From: Hyphomicrobiales bacterium
GTDB lineage: Bacteria > Pseudomonadota > Alphaproteobacteria > Rhizobiales > Beijerinckiaceae
Reading direction: 5' to 3'
Assembly: GCA_003164825.1 (NCBI GenBank)
Contig: PLUH01000103.1
Location: 10,277-20,730, forward strand
Length of the DNA: 10,454 bases
This document shows positions 1-6,158 of the stretch, piece by piece. The notes beneath the pieces are model-generated. The model searched no databases. It saw only the letters and a list, made by a program, of their open reading frames with translations, and was not told the DNA's origin. A program made the translations under genes and the position numbers. Every line of letters starts with the position of its first letter. The stretch's first letter is position 1.

Positions 1-854
1 AAGAAGAACTTTCCGTCCTCGTAGAGGAACTCGACCGTCCCGGCGCCGACGTAGCCCAGTTCGGCCATGGCCCTCGCGACGACTCCGCCAATGCTGTCGC
101 GCTGCTCGGGGTTCAAGGCAGGGGAGGGACCTTCCTCCCACACCTTCTGGTGGCGGCGCTGCAGGGAGCAGTCGCGCTCGCCGAGGTGAATGGCATGGCC
201 CTGGGTGTCGCCGAGCACCTGGACTTCGATGTGGCGCGGCTTGGCCAGATATTTCTCAAGATAGACGGCGTCGTCGCCGAAGGCGGTCTTCGCTTCGATC
301 TTGGCGGAGGCGATAGCGTCGGCGAGTTCATCCGGCCCGCGCGCGACTTTCATGCCCCGGCCGCCCCCGCCAGCCCCAGCCTTGACGATGACCGGGTAAT
401 CGATCTCGCCTGCGATCCGGCGCGCTTCTCCTTCGTCCCGTAGGCTGCCTTCGGATCCAGGAACGCACGGGATTCCCAGACGCGCCGCGGTGCGTTTGGC
501 CTCGATCTTGTCGCCCATCATCCGAATGTGTTCGGCCTTTGGACCGATGAAAGTGATCTCGTGCTCTTCAAGAATGTCCGCGAAACGCGCATTTTCGGCC
601 AGAAACCCATAGCCTGGATGAACTGCGTCCGCCCCGGTGATCTCGCACGCCGCGACGATGGCGGGGATGTTGAGATAGCTGTCGCGTGCGGGCGGCGGCC
701 CGATGCAAACGCTCTCATCGGCGAGTTTGACGTGCATCGCGTCTCGGTCGGCGGTCGAATAGACCGCGACGGTGGCGATGCCGAGTTCCTTGGCGGCGCG
801 CATCACTCGCAGCGCGATTTCGCCCCGATTGGCGATCAGGATTTTATCGAACAT
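1..854 (-). CDS. accC: Biotin carboxylase subunit AccC, 3' end cut by window edge
   Basis: This enzyme carboxylates biotin carried on AccB, using ATP and bicarbonate; it is the first half-reaction of acetyl-CoA carboxylase in the cytoplasm. The visible 284 residues begin MFDKILIANRGEIALRV, the classic N-terminal fold of the family. The ATP-grasp glycine loop GAGGGGRG is at residues 160-167. The segment CSLQRRHQKVWEEGPSP (229-245) carries the Lys237 counterpart of E. coli Lys238, and Glu275 in GTVEFLY is a metal ligand. The family is about 450 residues, so roughly 165 residues, including the last catalytic Glu and Arg, lie beyond the window. The ATG at 852-854 is preceded by GGGGAA as a weak ribosome site. 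It lies 54 bases after accB, as in a typical accBC pair. The KVWEEGPSP wording matches the main fatty-acid-synthesis AccC of alphaproteobacteria, but a paralogous carboxylase (for example beside 5-oxoprolinase-like genes) cannot be excluded without the downstream sequence. Confidence 0.95.
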   Translation of the reverse strand, partial: MFDKILIANRGEIALRVMRAAKELGIATVAVYSTADRDAMHVKLADESVCIGPPPARDSYLNIPAIVAACEITGADAVHPGYGFLAENARFADILEEHEITFIGPKAEHIRMMGDKIEAKRTAARLGIPCVPGSEGSLRDEGEARRIAGEIDYPVIVKAGAGGGGRGMKVARGPDELADAIASAKIEAKTAFGDDAVYLEKYLAKPRHIEVQVLGDTQGHAIHLGERDCSLQRRHQKVWEEGPSPALNPEQRDSIGGVVARAMAELGYVGAGTVEFLYEDGKFF

Positions 855-908
855 CGAGGCAAGTTCCCCGATCGCCGGCAACGCCCGCCACGCAACCCTG
901 ATTGGCGG

Positions 909-1409
909 TCATTCGATGACCATCAACGGTTGGTCGTACTCGACCGGCGCGCCGTCGATGACCAGAATGCTGACGACTTTGCCGGCCCGCGGGGCGACAA
1001 TGTCATTGAAGGTCTTCATCGCTTCGACGAGCAGAAGCTTGTCTCCGATCTTCACCGCAGATCCAAGCTCCACGAACGCTTTGGCTTCCGGACTTGGGCG
1101 CAAATAGGCCGTGCCGACCATCGGCGATTTCACCGCGCCCGCGAGATCCACGGCTGGCGGCTGCGCAATTGGAGGAACGGCGGACCCCTGCTCAGCATTG
1201 ACGGTAACGGGAGCCGCTTGAAGGGGCGCTGTGAGGGCCTGAGCCGATCGCGATCGCTCACGCGCCAGGCGCACCCGCAGGTCTCCGAGGCTGATTTCAA
1301 CCTCGCTAAGATCGTATCGCTCCGCGATCTTTGCGAGCCGGTCGATTGCAACCATGTCAACAAGGCTTTGCGCAGACCCGTCGGTCTGCGCGCCGGACGG
1401 CTTCTTCAT
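909..1409 (-). CDS. accB: Biotin carboxyl carrier protein AccB
   Basis: This is the carrier subunit that holds biotin and moves carboxylate from AccC to the carboxyltransferase. The protein has 166 residues, usual for the family. An N-terminal helical part (about 16-50, containing DLSEVEISLGDLRVRLAR) is followed by an Ala/Pro-rich linker (about 52-90) and a C-terminal biotinyl domain (about 91-166) beginning VKSPMVGTAYLRPSP. The biotin site is VEAMKTFND with Lys132 as the acceptor; Thr after the Lys, rather than Met, is common in alphaproteobacteria. I chose the ATG at 1407-1409 because it gives the family's normal N terminus; the frame stays open 58 codons upstream, into the end of the molybdoenzyme gene, but those residues are not AccB-like. 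Its own ribosome site is weak. It lies 97 bases after the molybdoenzyme stop and 54 bases before accC, so it may share a transcript with both. Confidence 0.93.
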   Translation of the reverse strand: MKKPSGAQTDGSAQSLVDMVAIDRLAKIAERYDLSEVEISLGDLRVRLARERSRSAQALTAPLQAAPVTVNAEQGSAVPPIAQPPAVDLAGAVKSPMVGTAYLRPSPEAKAFVELGSAVKIGDKLLLVEAMKTFNDIVAPRAGKVVSILVIDGAPVEYDQPLMVIE

Positions 1410-1506
1410 TTCGTTTCGCTCGCGCGGGGAAGGGGACGTGCTCGTTAACAATTGCGATTTCGTATATCGCGCCAACCCCGGCAAAGAAAGTGCGATAAGG
1501 CGCCGT

Positions 1507-3594
1507 TCACGCTCGGCGCGCCCACACACTGACGTCATGAAACGCCACGCCGCCATGCGGAGCGACGCTGTCGTCGCCGACAAGCGTGTTGATTCCCCAC
1601 CCGTCTAGAAAGGCCGCAGGAGGCCAAACGCCTTCGCTGACAAGGATTCCCGGGTTCACGCCTTCAAATATCCGTACATGCAATCGCGTTCGTCCGCGCT
1701 CATTGCCGAGTTGCACGACGTCGCCTTGCGCGAGCCCCAGCCGAGCCGCATCCGACGGATTCATGAGCACTTCGGGTCGCTGTTCGCGCGAACGCGAGGT
1801 TGGAGTCTCGGTGAAGCTCGAATTCAGGAAATTTCGGGCGGGCGAGGTCGCAAGCTTGAACGGACAATCCTCGTCCGTCTCCTCGTTTATCGGCCAGTGG
1901 TCCGGCAGACTCGGCATCTCGCGCCAGGGGCCGCGCATCCCGTCATTGGCGATCGGCGCGTCCGTCCAGTCCGCCTTGAACCGAAACTTTCCGTCCGAAA
2001 AGCCAAAGCCACCGAGGAAGTGCGCCTCTTCGAAAGGCGGCTGAAGGTCGAGCCAGCGCGTCGTTTCGAGGGTCGCGAGATCGCCGTAGCCGGATTCGCG
2101 CAGGGTCCAATCAATGATCTCCCGCGGCGACATCGAAAATGCCGGATGTTCGGCGCCGACCCGCCGAGCGAGACCGGCGATCACTTCGTGATTCGAGCGG
2201 CAGCCCTCGGGCGGTTCGATCACCTTCGGCGCGAACTGCAAATGCTGATGGCCTCCGGCGGTATAAAGGTCGTCATGTTCCAGGAACATGGTCGCCGGCA
2301 GGACGACATCGGCATGACGCGCGGTGTCGGTCATGAATTGCTCGTGGACGCACGTGAACAGGTCGGGGCGCGAAAATCCGCGGCGGACCTTCTCCTGGTG
2401 CGGAGCGACGGCCAGCGGGTTGGTGTTCTGGACCAACATGGCTCGCACGGGCGGGCCCCCTTTCAGAGCCTCCGCGTCGCCGGTAAGCACTGATCCGATG
2501 CGCGACTGATCCAGACGACGAACACTCGAGTCGCGGACGTCCAGACCTTCAATCATCGTCTTTCGAAGCTTGTACACGCCACTGTTGCTGTGGAAGGCGC
2601 CGCCTCCCTCGACCGCCCAGGCGCCGGTAACGGCAGGAATACACAGAGCCGCGTGCATATTCGCCGCGCCGTTGCGTTGACGCGAGAAGCCGTAGCCCAG
2701 GCGGAAAAAGGTTCGTTTCGTCCGCCCGACCAGCGCGGCGAAATCCTCGATTTGGGCGATGCTGAGGCCGGTGATCGCGCTCGCCCAGGCGGGTCCGCGA
2801 CTCCGCACGTGCGCCTCGAGCTCGTACGGCGCGTCGGTATATCGCTCGAGATAGTCCCAGTCAGCGATACGATCGCGAAACAAAACGTGGATCACGGCGC
2901 AGGCTAACGCTCCGTCCGTCCCTGGCCTCAGGCACAATGCGAGGTCGGCCTGGCGCATCGTTTCCGTTTCATAAATGTCGATCGCGACAATCTTGGCGCC
3001 GCGCTCCTTACGCGCGCGAACTGCGTGGGCCATGACGTTGACTTGAGTGGCGACCGCGTTGGTGCCCCAGATGACGACGCAATCCGACTTCGCCATTTCC
3101 CGCGGATCGGCGCCCATCAGCCGACCGGCGCCGGCGACATATCCGGGCCAGGCAATCCCTACGCAGATTGTGCCGTGGAAGCGGGAATAGCGTTTCGCGT
3201 GCGTGAGGCGTTCGATTCCGTCGCGCATCACGAGACCCATCGTGCCGGCGTAGAAGTACGGCCAGACGCCTTCGGGCCCTAGCTCGCGCTCGACCGTCAG
3301 AAAATTGTCGGCGACGAGGTCGAGCGCCTCATCCCAACCGATTGGCGCAAATTGGCCGCTTCCCTTCGGGCCGACACGGCGCAAGGGCTCGGTAAGCCGA
3401 TCCGGGTGATGAATTCGCTCCCAATAGCGGGCGACTTTGGCGCAGATTACACCGGACGTATATGTCTGATCACGCGCGCCGTGGATGCGACCGATGCGCT
3501 TTCCGCCGATCACCTCGACGTCCAGAGCGCATACCGAAGGGCAGTCGTGTGGACAGACTGAGGGACGTCTAGTGACTTCGGCAACCGCGTTCAT
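1507..3594 (-). CDS. Molybdopterin oxidoreductase with [4Fe-4S] site (DMSO reductase superfamily)
   Basis: This is a 695-residue bis-MGD molybdenum or tungsten oxidoreductase whose substrate cannot be told from sequence. The N-terminal motif CPHDCPSVC with a later ICAK gives four iron-sulfur ligands at Cys14, Cys18, Cys22 and Cys51. The core follows (IGWDEALDL, YFYAGTMGLV, VIWGTNAVAT). The segment HGTIC contains Cys144, a candidate metal ligand by analogy with TIC motifs in this group. The C-terminal dinucleotide-binding domain (about 581-695) starts LATSPARNFLNSSF and includes GVNPGILVSEGVW and GGVAFHD. This fits the uncharacterised single-subunit MopB group with CPxDCPxxC motifs. There is no twin-arginine signal, so it is probably cytoplasmic, and no electron-transfer or membrane-anchor subunit lies beside it. 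The ATG at 3592-3594 is chosen because GGAGAGG sits just upstream and the protein then starts close to the first Cys. A TTG at 3678 would add 28 residues but has no support. It heads a same-strand run into accB and accC. Confidence 0.9.
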   Translation of the reverse strand: MNAVAEVTRRPSVCPHDCPSVCALDVEVIGGKRIGRIHGARDQTYTSGVICAKVARYWERIHHPDRLTEPLRRVGPKGSGQFAPIGWDEALDLVADNFLTVERELGPEGVWPYFYAGTMGLVMRDGIERLTHAKRYSRFHGTICVGIAWPGYVAGAGRLMGADPREMAKSDCVVIWGTNAVATQVNVMAHAVRARKERGAKIVAIDIYETETMRQADLALCLRPGTDGALACAVIHVLFRDRIADWDYLERYTDAPYELEAHVRSRGPAWASAITGLSIAQIEDFAALVGRTKRTFFRLGYGFSRQRNGAANMHAALCIPAVTGAWAVEGGGAFHSNSGVYKLRKTMIEGLDVRDSSVRRLDQSRIGSVLTGDAEALKGGPPVRAMLVQNTNPLAVAPHQEKVRRGFSRPDLFTCVHEQFMTDTARHADVVLPATMFLEHDDLYTAGGHQHLQFAPKVIEPPEGCRSNHEVIAGLARRVGAEHPAFSMSPREIIDWTLRESGYGDLATLETTRWLDLQPPFEEAHFLGGFGFSDGKFRFKADWTDAPIANDGMRGPWREMPSLPDHWPINEETDEDCPFKLATSPARNFLNSSFTETPTSRSREQRPEVLMNPSDAARLGLAQGDVVQLGNERGRTRLHVRIFEGVNPGILVSEGVWPPAAFLDGWGINTLVGDDSVAPHGGVAFHDVSVWARRA

Positions 3595-3596
3595 CG

Positions 3597-3603
3597 CCTC
3601 TCC
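3597..3603 (-). promoter_or_regulatory. Ribosome binding site that fixes the molybdoenzyme start
   Basis: Read on the minus strand the site is GGAGAGG followed by CG and the ATG at 3592-3594. It is a near-ideal Shine-Dalgarno sequence. It argues for the 695-residue product and against the longer TTG-started frame. Confidence 0.75.
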
Positions 3604-3640
3604 AAGGAACGCATCATCCGATAAATCGCCCGCGACTGGC

Positions 3641-3668
3641 AATATCGTGGCCTCTCTTGCCTTTGCAA
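3641..3668 (-). promoter_or_regulatory. Candidate sigma-70 promoter for the molybdoenzyme gene
   Basis: On the minus strand, TTGCAA (3663-3668) and GATATT (3641-3646) are separated by 16 bases, a plausible -35/-10 pair about 45 bases upstream of the start codon. The -35 box touches the GCAAC/GTTGC palindrome cluster at 3665-3699. This is a consensus match by eye only. Confidence 0.4.
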
Positions 3669-3685
3669 CCCGTGACAACTATAAG
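3657..3685 (+). promoter_or_regulatory. Candidate sigma-70 promoter for the secreted nuclease gene
   Basis: On the plus strand, TTGCCT (3657-3662) and TATAAG (3680-3685) are separated by 17 bases. The -10 box lies inside the palindrome CAACTATAAGTTG, so a protein bound there would block it. Transcription would start near 3692, leaving a short leader before the ATG at 3716. This is a consensus match by eye only. Confidence 0.4.
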
Positions 3686-3699
3686 TTGCATTAAGCAAC
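3665..3699. promoter_or_regulatory. Overlapping palindromes, possible shared operator
   Basis: Two perfect inverted repeats overlap here: CAACT-ATA-AGTTG at 3676-3688 and GTTGC-ATTAA-GCAAC at 3685-3699. A further GCAAC lies at 3665-3669. The cluster sits between divergent genes and covers the candidate -10 of one promoter and the edge of the candidate -35 of the other. A dimeric repressor or activator site is the natural reading, but no regulator gene is visible in the window. Confidence 0.45.
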
Positions 3700-3715
3700 G
3701 CTCTCAAGATGGCCA

Positions 3716-4267
3716 ATGGCGACCCACTTCACTCTCACAATTTGCATCGCTGGGCTGATCTTCCCGATCACAACGTGGGCCGAGAGCGGAACTCAGGTCG
3801 AGATCCATTATGCGCCGCGAGAAAATCTCGAGAGCGTCGACGTTCAGGAGATTGGCCGCGCCGAACTGTCCATCGACATGGCCGCTTATGTCCTCTCCGA
3901 CTCGCAAATCATCGAGGCGCTGACCGACGCGGCAGAACGCGACGTGGTCATCCGCCTCTATCTCGACAAGTCTCAACTCGCCGAGCACGGACCCATTCGA
4001 GGGGGACTCGTCGAAGCGTTGCTGGCCCATCCCAATGTCGTCGCGCGGGTCAAGGGCAAGGGCGTTTTGATGCACTTGAAAGCGTACGCCGTCGACGGTG
4101 AGGTGTTGCGGACGGGTTCGGGCAACTTCTCCCGCTCCGGGCTCGCCAGCCAGGACAACGATCTGATCTTGATTACCGATCAAGCGGTCGTCGATGCGTT
4201 CGAGGCCAATTTCGACAGCATATGGGCGCGCGCGCAAAACATCGAGGCCCTCGACGCGCCTCGCTGA
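3716..4267 (+). CDS. Secreted phospholipase D-family nuclease (Nuc-like, single HKD motif)
   Basis: This 183-residue protein belongs to the small one-motif branch of the phospholipase D superfamily, typified by the Nuc endonuclease, which works as a homodimer. The HxK(x4)D motif is MHLKAYAVDG with His120, Lys122 and Asp127, followed by GSGNFSRSG (134-142), whose Ser and Asn complete the usual active site. Residues 1-22 form a Sec-type signal peptide (hydrophobic TICIAGLIFPI, likely cleavage after WA), so the mature enzyme of about 160 residues should be periplasmic or secreted. The ATG at 3716 is the start that supplies the signal; its ribosome site is weak. It is the only plus-strand gene here, divergent from the molybdoenzyme and convergent with the channel gene. 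The substrate is probably DNA or RNA, by family analogy; a phosphodiesterase acting on lipid is less likely at this size. Confidence 0.88.
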   Translation: MATHFTLTICIAGLIFPITTWAESGTQVEIHYAPRENLESVDVQEIGRAELSIDMAAYVLSDSQIIEALTDAAERDVVIRLYLDKSQLAEHGPIRGGLVEALLAHPNVVARVKGKGVLMHLKAYAVDGEVLRTGSGNFSRSGLASQDNDLILITDQAVVDAFEANFDSIWARAQNIEALDAPR

Positions 4268-4368
4268 AGACTGGCAAGCTCGACGTGAATCCATCTGATG
4301 AACCGTCGCTCCAGCGCCTCCCGAACGATCCACACGCGGGCGCGGGTTCGGCTCGGCGGCCAAATAGC

Positions 4369-4418
4369 TCCAAGCAATACCAAGCCACATCAAGATAATC
4401 CAAATAACATTGCTTGGA
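4369..4418. repeat. Interrupted palindrome, 10-base arms
   Basis: TCCAAGCAAT (4369-4378) is repeated exactly in inverse orientation as ATTGCTTGGA (4409-4418), with a 30-base loop. The loop holds further CCAAG and TCCAA copies. It starts about 100 bases after the nuclease stop. The stem is not GC-rich and has no T-run, so it does not look like a classical terminator. Confidence 0.6.
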
Positions 4419-4712
4419 TTTGCTCGGGCCTTTTCAATGGGCTATGGCGAAATAAACAAAAAATCGTGTCTTCTTTCTCCGGCCCGCCGAGCGTCTCACG
4501 ATACGCGGATTCGATTCGGCGACTGGGTAAAGGTATAGCTACCGTCGGCTTGGTCGTCGGATCCGGGATTGACGGGGGAGGCGCGGCGCGTCATATTTCT
4601 CAGCTTCGATGCGTTGTTCGTGGTCAGGCGGACATGGAGAGTCTTGGTGTTCCTTGGATTCGCGGTCTAACCATTGAAAAGTCTCGATCGGCGGAAGGAA
4701 AATTCTTGGATT
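4397..4712. repeat. Pair of facing inverted repeat copies
   Basis: The 11-mer CTTTTCAATGG at 4430-4440 recurs inverted as CCATTGAAAAG at 4671-4681. Similarity continues outward: AATCCAA at 4397-4403 pairs with TTGGATT at 4706-4712, so the two blocks span 44 and 42 bases. It also continues inward, where both copies have GCGAA soon after the 11-mer. The two copies point at each other around about 230 bases of unremarkable sequence. This resembles an interspersed intergenic repeat or a decayed miniature inverted-repeat element; no flanking target duplication was identified. Confidence 0.5.
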
Positions 4713-4778
4713 TCGCTTCCTTTTCGTTTGGATTTTCCTTCTTCTTTTCTTTGGATTTCCTTCCTTCGGCTTGGAAAA
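4706..4778. repeat. Pyrimidine-rich tract with phased TTGGATTT motif
   Basis: TTGGATTT occurs at 4706, 4728 and 4751, with a partial copy (TTGGAAAA) at 4771, so steps are 22, 23 and 20 bases, about two helical turns. Between copies the plus strand is almost all T and C. A related TTGGATTC is at 4654. This low-complexity block explains the Lys/Arg-rich translation on the minus strand, which should not be called a gene. Confidence 0.6.
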
Positions 4779-4808
4779 CGCTTCCTCCGCTCCCGACAAG
4801 GTGCGGAG
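4775..4808 (-). terminator. Weak candidate terminator after the channel gene
   Basis: On the minus strand a six-base stem CTCCGC/GCGGAG (4803-4808 with 4785-4790, 12-base loop) follows the channel stop by about 25 bases and is followed by a short TTTT. The stem is short and the T-run is poor, so Rho-dependent ending is equally possible. Confidence 0.25.
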
Positions 4809-4833
4809 CGATTCCGCGCTAACGCGACGGGCT

Positions 4834-5463
4834 CTACAGGCGCGAGAGAATGGGCAGCCTCGGCGCGATGGCGTAGTTGAGCTGGATCAAGATGATGAGC
4901 GCAAGCCCGAGCGGCACGCTGGCGAGGGCGACGAGCGCGCCCAGCGCGTAGAGCGACTGGGCGATGATGACCCGCCTCCGAAACGCGCCCAACAACGCTG
5001 GAGGCGCGTCTTCCCGAAGCAGTTTCGCCCGTTCGGAATAGGCCCAAGTGACGTAAACGGCCACGCCGAGCAGGAAGATGTTGGCCCAGTAGATCAGGAA
5101 CGCTGTGCGGTAGGTGAAGAAATCAGCCAGCAGCCGAGTCGTGAACGGCAATACTGTGATGATCGCCAAAAAGACGAGATGCAGCCAGGTCAGGTCGCGG
5201 TTCGAGCGCGCGAGCTGGCTCAGCTGTGTCTGCTGGGCGACCCAGAAGATGCCAAGCGTGAGCAGGCTCAGGAGCCAGGGCATGAGCCTGTGCGACGAGG
5301 CAAGCAGGGCGCTGAGCAATTCGGCCTCCGAGTGGATGTCGGCCGCGTCGGGGGTGCGGAAGTCGAGCACCAGCACCGTCGCCGCAAAGGCGAAGATGCC
5401 GTCGCTCAGCGCCTCGATCCGGCCGACATCGCCGCCGGCGAAGGCATTGTAATGGGTCTTCAT
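4834..5463 (-). CDS. TMEM175-family potassium channel-like membrane protein
   Basis: This 209-residue protein carries the TMEM175 (DUF1211) signature near its N terminus: RIEALSDGIFAFAATVLVLDFR at residues 15-36, matching the family pattern R-x3-(F/L)SDG(V/I)FA-x-A-x-T-x-LVL in the pore-lining first helix. About six membrane segments are visible, near 22-38, 62-80, 95-113, 122-141, 165-184 and 186-200. Bacterial members are tetrameric, weakly selective potassium channels; potassium conduction here is inferred from the family. The ATG at 5461-5463 gives the normal short N terminus. A TTG at 5497-5499 overlaps the engB stop as TTGA and would add 12 residues; neither has a strong ribosome site. 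It lies last in the rpmH-rnpA-yidC-engB run, 32 bases after engB, so it may be read through from the ribosomal promoter. It is not a normal member of that cluster. Confidence 0.85.
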   Translation of the reverse strand: MKTHYNAFAGGDVGRIEALSDGIFAFAATVLVLDFRTPDAADIHSEAELLSALLASSHRLMPWLLSLLTLGIFWVAQQTQLSQLARSNRDLTWLHLVFLAIITVLPFTTRLLADFFTYRTAFLIYWANIFLLGVAVYVTWAYSERAKLLREDAPPALLGAFRRRVIIAQSLYALGALVALASVPLGLALIILIQLNYAIAPRLPILSRL

Positions 5464-5495
5464 CGAGCGACCATCGCAATGGCCCGAGCGCAGCG

Positions 5496-6158
5496 TCAAT
5501 CCCGCTGTGGCCCGCTCCGCTCGGCGATGAGCCTCGCGATATGCGCGCGCAAGTCCGCGATTCCCTCGCCGGTCCTCGCTGACGTGAACATCACTTCCGG
5601 AAAGGCGGCGACGTGCTTGCTCAAGCCCTCGAGCGTTTCCGCGACCCGCGCGCCTCGGTCGGCCGCCTTCACTTCGTCGCCCTTGGTCAGCACGACCGCG
5701 TAGGAGACCGCAGCGGCGTCGAGAGCGCGCATCGTCTCATGATCGCGTTCCTTCAGCCCATGGCGGCCGTCGACGAGCACGAACACGCGCAGAAGCGAGG
5801 GGCGGCCGCGCAGATAGTCGCGCGCGAGTGCGCCCCAGGCGGCCGATTTCGCCTTGGCGACCGCCGCGTACCCGTAGCCCGGCATGTCGATCAGCCGAAC
5901 CCTGCCGTCGAGATCGAAGAAGATGAGCTCCTGCGTGCGGCCAGGCGTGCGCGAGGTGCGCGCGAGGCTAAGGCGGCCGGTGAGCGCGTTAATGAGCGAG
6001 GACTTGCCGACGTTCGAGCGCCCGGCGAAAGCGATCTCCGGCCCCCCGACCGGCGGGAGGCCGTCAGAACGCGCGGCGGCGAAGATGAATTCGCAAGTGG
6101 CTCCGAACAGCTTGCGCCCAGCCTCCGTCCAGTCCGGCGCCGCCGCCGTTTCGCTCAT
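5496..6158 (-). CDS. engB: Ribosome biogenesis GTP-binding protein EngB (YihA/YsxC)
   Basis: EngB is a small TRAFAC-class GTPase needed for late assembly of the large ribosomal subunit. The 220 residues show the GTPase motifs in order: Walker A GRSNVGKS (46-53), the switch I region TSRTPGRTQ, G3 as DMPGYGY (91-97, the family hallmark), G4 as LTKGDE and G5 as TSA. Length fits the family (about 200-220). The ATG at 6156-6158 overlaps the yidC stop as ATGA, a strong sign of translational coupling. The frame remains open far upstream inside yidC, but those residues are meaningless. The gene is followed by the channel gene instead of the genes, such as argB, often found here in related bacteria. 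Confidence 0.96.
   Translation of the reverse strand: MSETAAAPDWTEAGRKLFGATCEFIFAAARSDGLPPVGGPEIAFAGRSNVGKSSLINALTGRLSLARTSRTPGRTQELIFFDLDGRVRLIDMPGYGYAAVAKAKSAAWGALARDYLRGRPSLLRVFVLVDGRHGLKERDHETMRALDAAAVSYAVVLTKGDEVKAADRGARVAETLEGLSKHVAAFPEVMFTSARTGEGIADLRAHIARLIAERSGPQRD

Larger units (their letters stand above)
4268..4833. other. Gene-free convergent intergenic region
   Basis: These 566 bases separate the ends of the nuclease gene (plus) and the channel gene (minus). Open frames occur on both strands, but their translations are low-complexity or Arg/Ser/Lys-rich and match no family I recognise. Base composition is locally poorer in GC than the flanking genes, especially 4360-4460 and 4690-4780. 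The region contains inverted repeat copies, an interrupted palindrome and a phased pyrimidine-rich tract, each listed separately. No tRNA or transposase remnant was found. Confidence 0.7.

Noticed and set aside
528..1448. 306-residue open frame on the plus strand opposite accC and accB
   Set aside because: It is antisense to two clear biotin carboxylase genes, its composition is Arg/Asp-rich and family-free, and it is the usual mirror frame in GC-rich DNA.
1678..2493. 271-residue plus-strand frame inside the molybdoenzyme gene
   Set aside because: It is an antisense shadow of the well-supported 695-residue enzyme, with no recognisable motif.
3594..3678. 28-residue N-terminal extension of the molybdoenzyme from TTG 3678
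   Set aside because: The TTG lies in the operator-like palindrome with no ribosome site, while the ATG at 3594 has GGAGAGG and gives the expected N terminus.
3704..4393. 229-residue minus-strand frame over the nuclease gene
   Set aside because: It is opposite a gene with an intact HKD motif and signal peptide, and its translation matches nothing known.
4706..4778. CRISPR-like array
   Set aside because: The repeated word is only 8 bases, steps are 20-23 bases, and the material between is low-complexity rather than unique spacers.
4539..4799. 86-residue Lys/Arg-rich minus-strand frame
   Set aside because: The charge comes from the purine-rich strand of the phased TTGGATTT tract; low-complexity translation, not a basic DNA-binding protein.
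4298..4822. 174-residue plus-strand frame in the convergent intergenic region
   Set aside because: It runs through the repeat copies and the Phe/Ser-rich pyrimidine tract, has no ribosome site and no family resemblance.
4771..5703. 310-residue plus-strand frame across the channel and engB genes
   Set aside because: It is antisense to both, Arg/Gln/Glu-rich, and lacks any domain.
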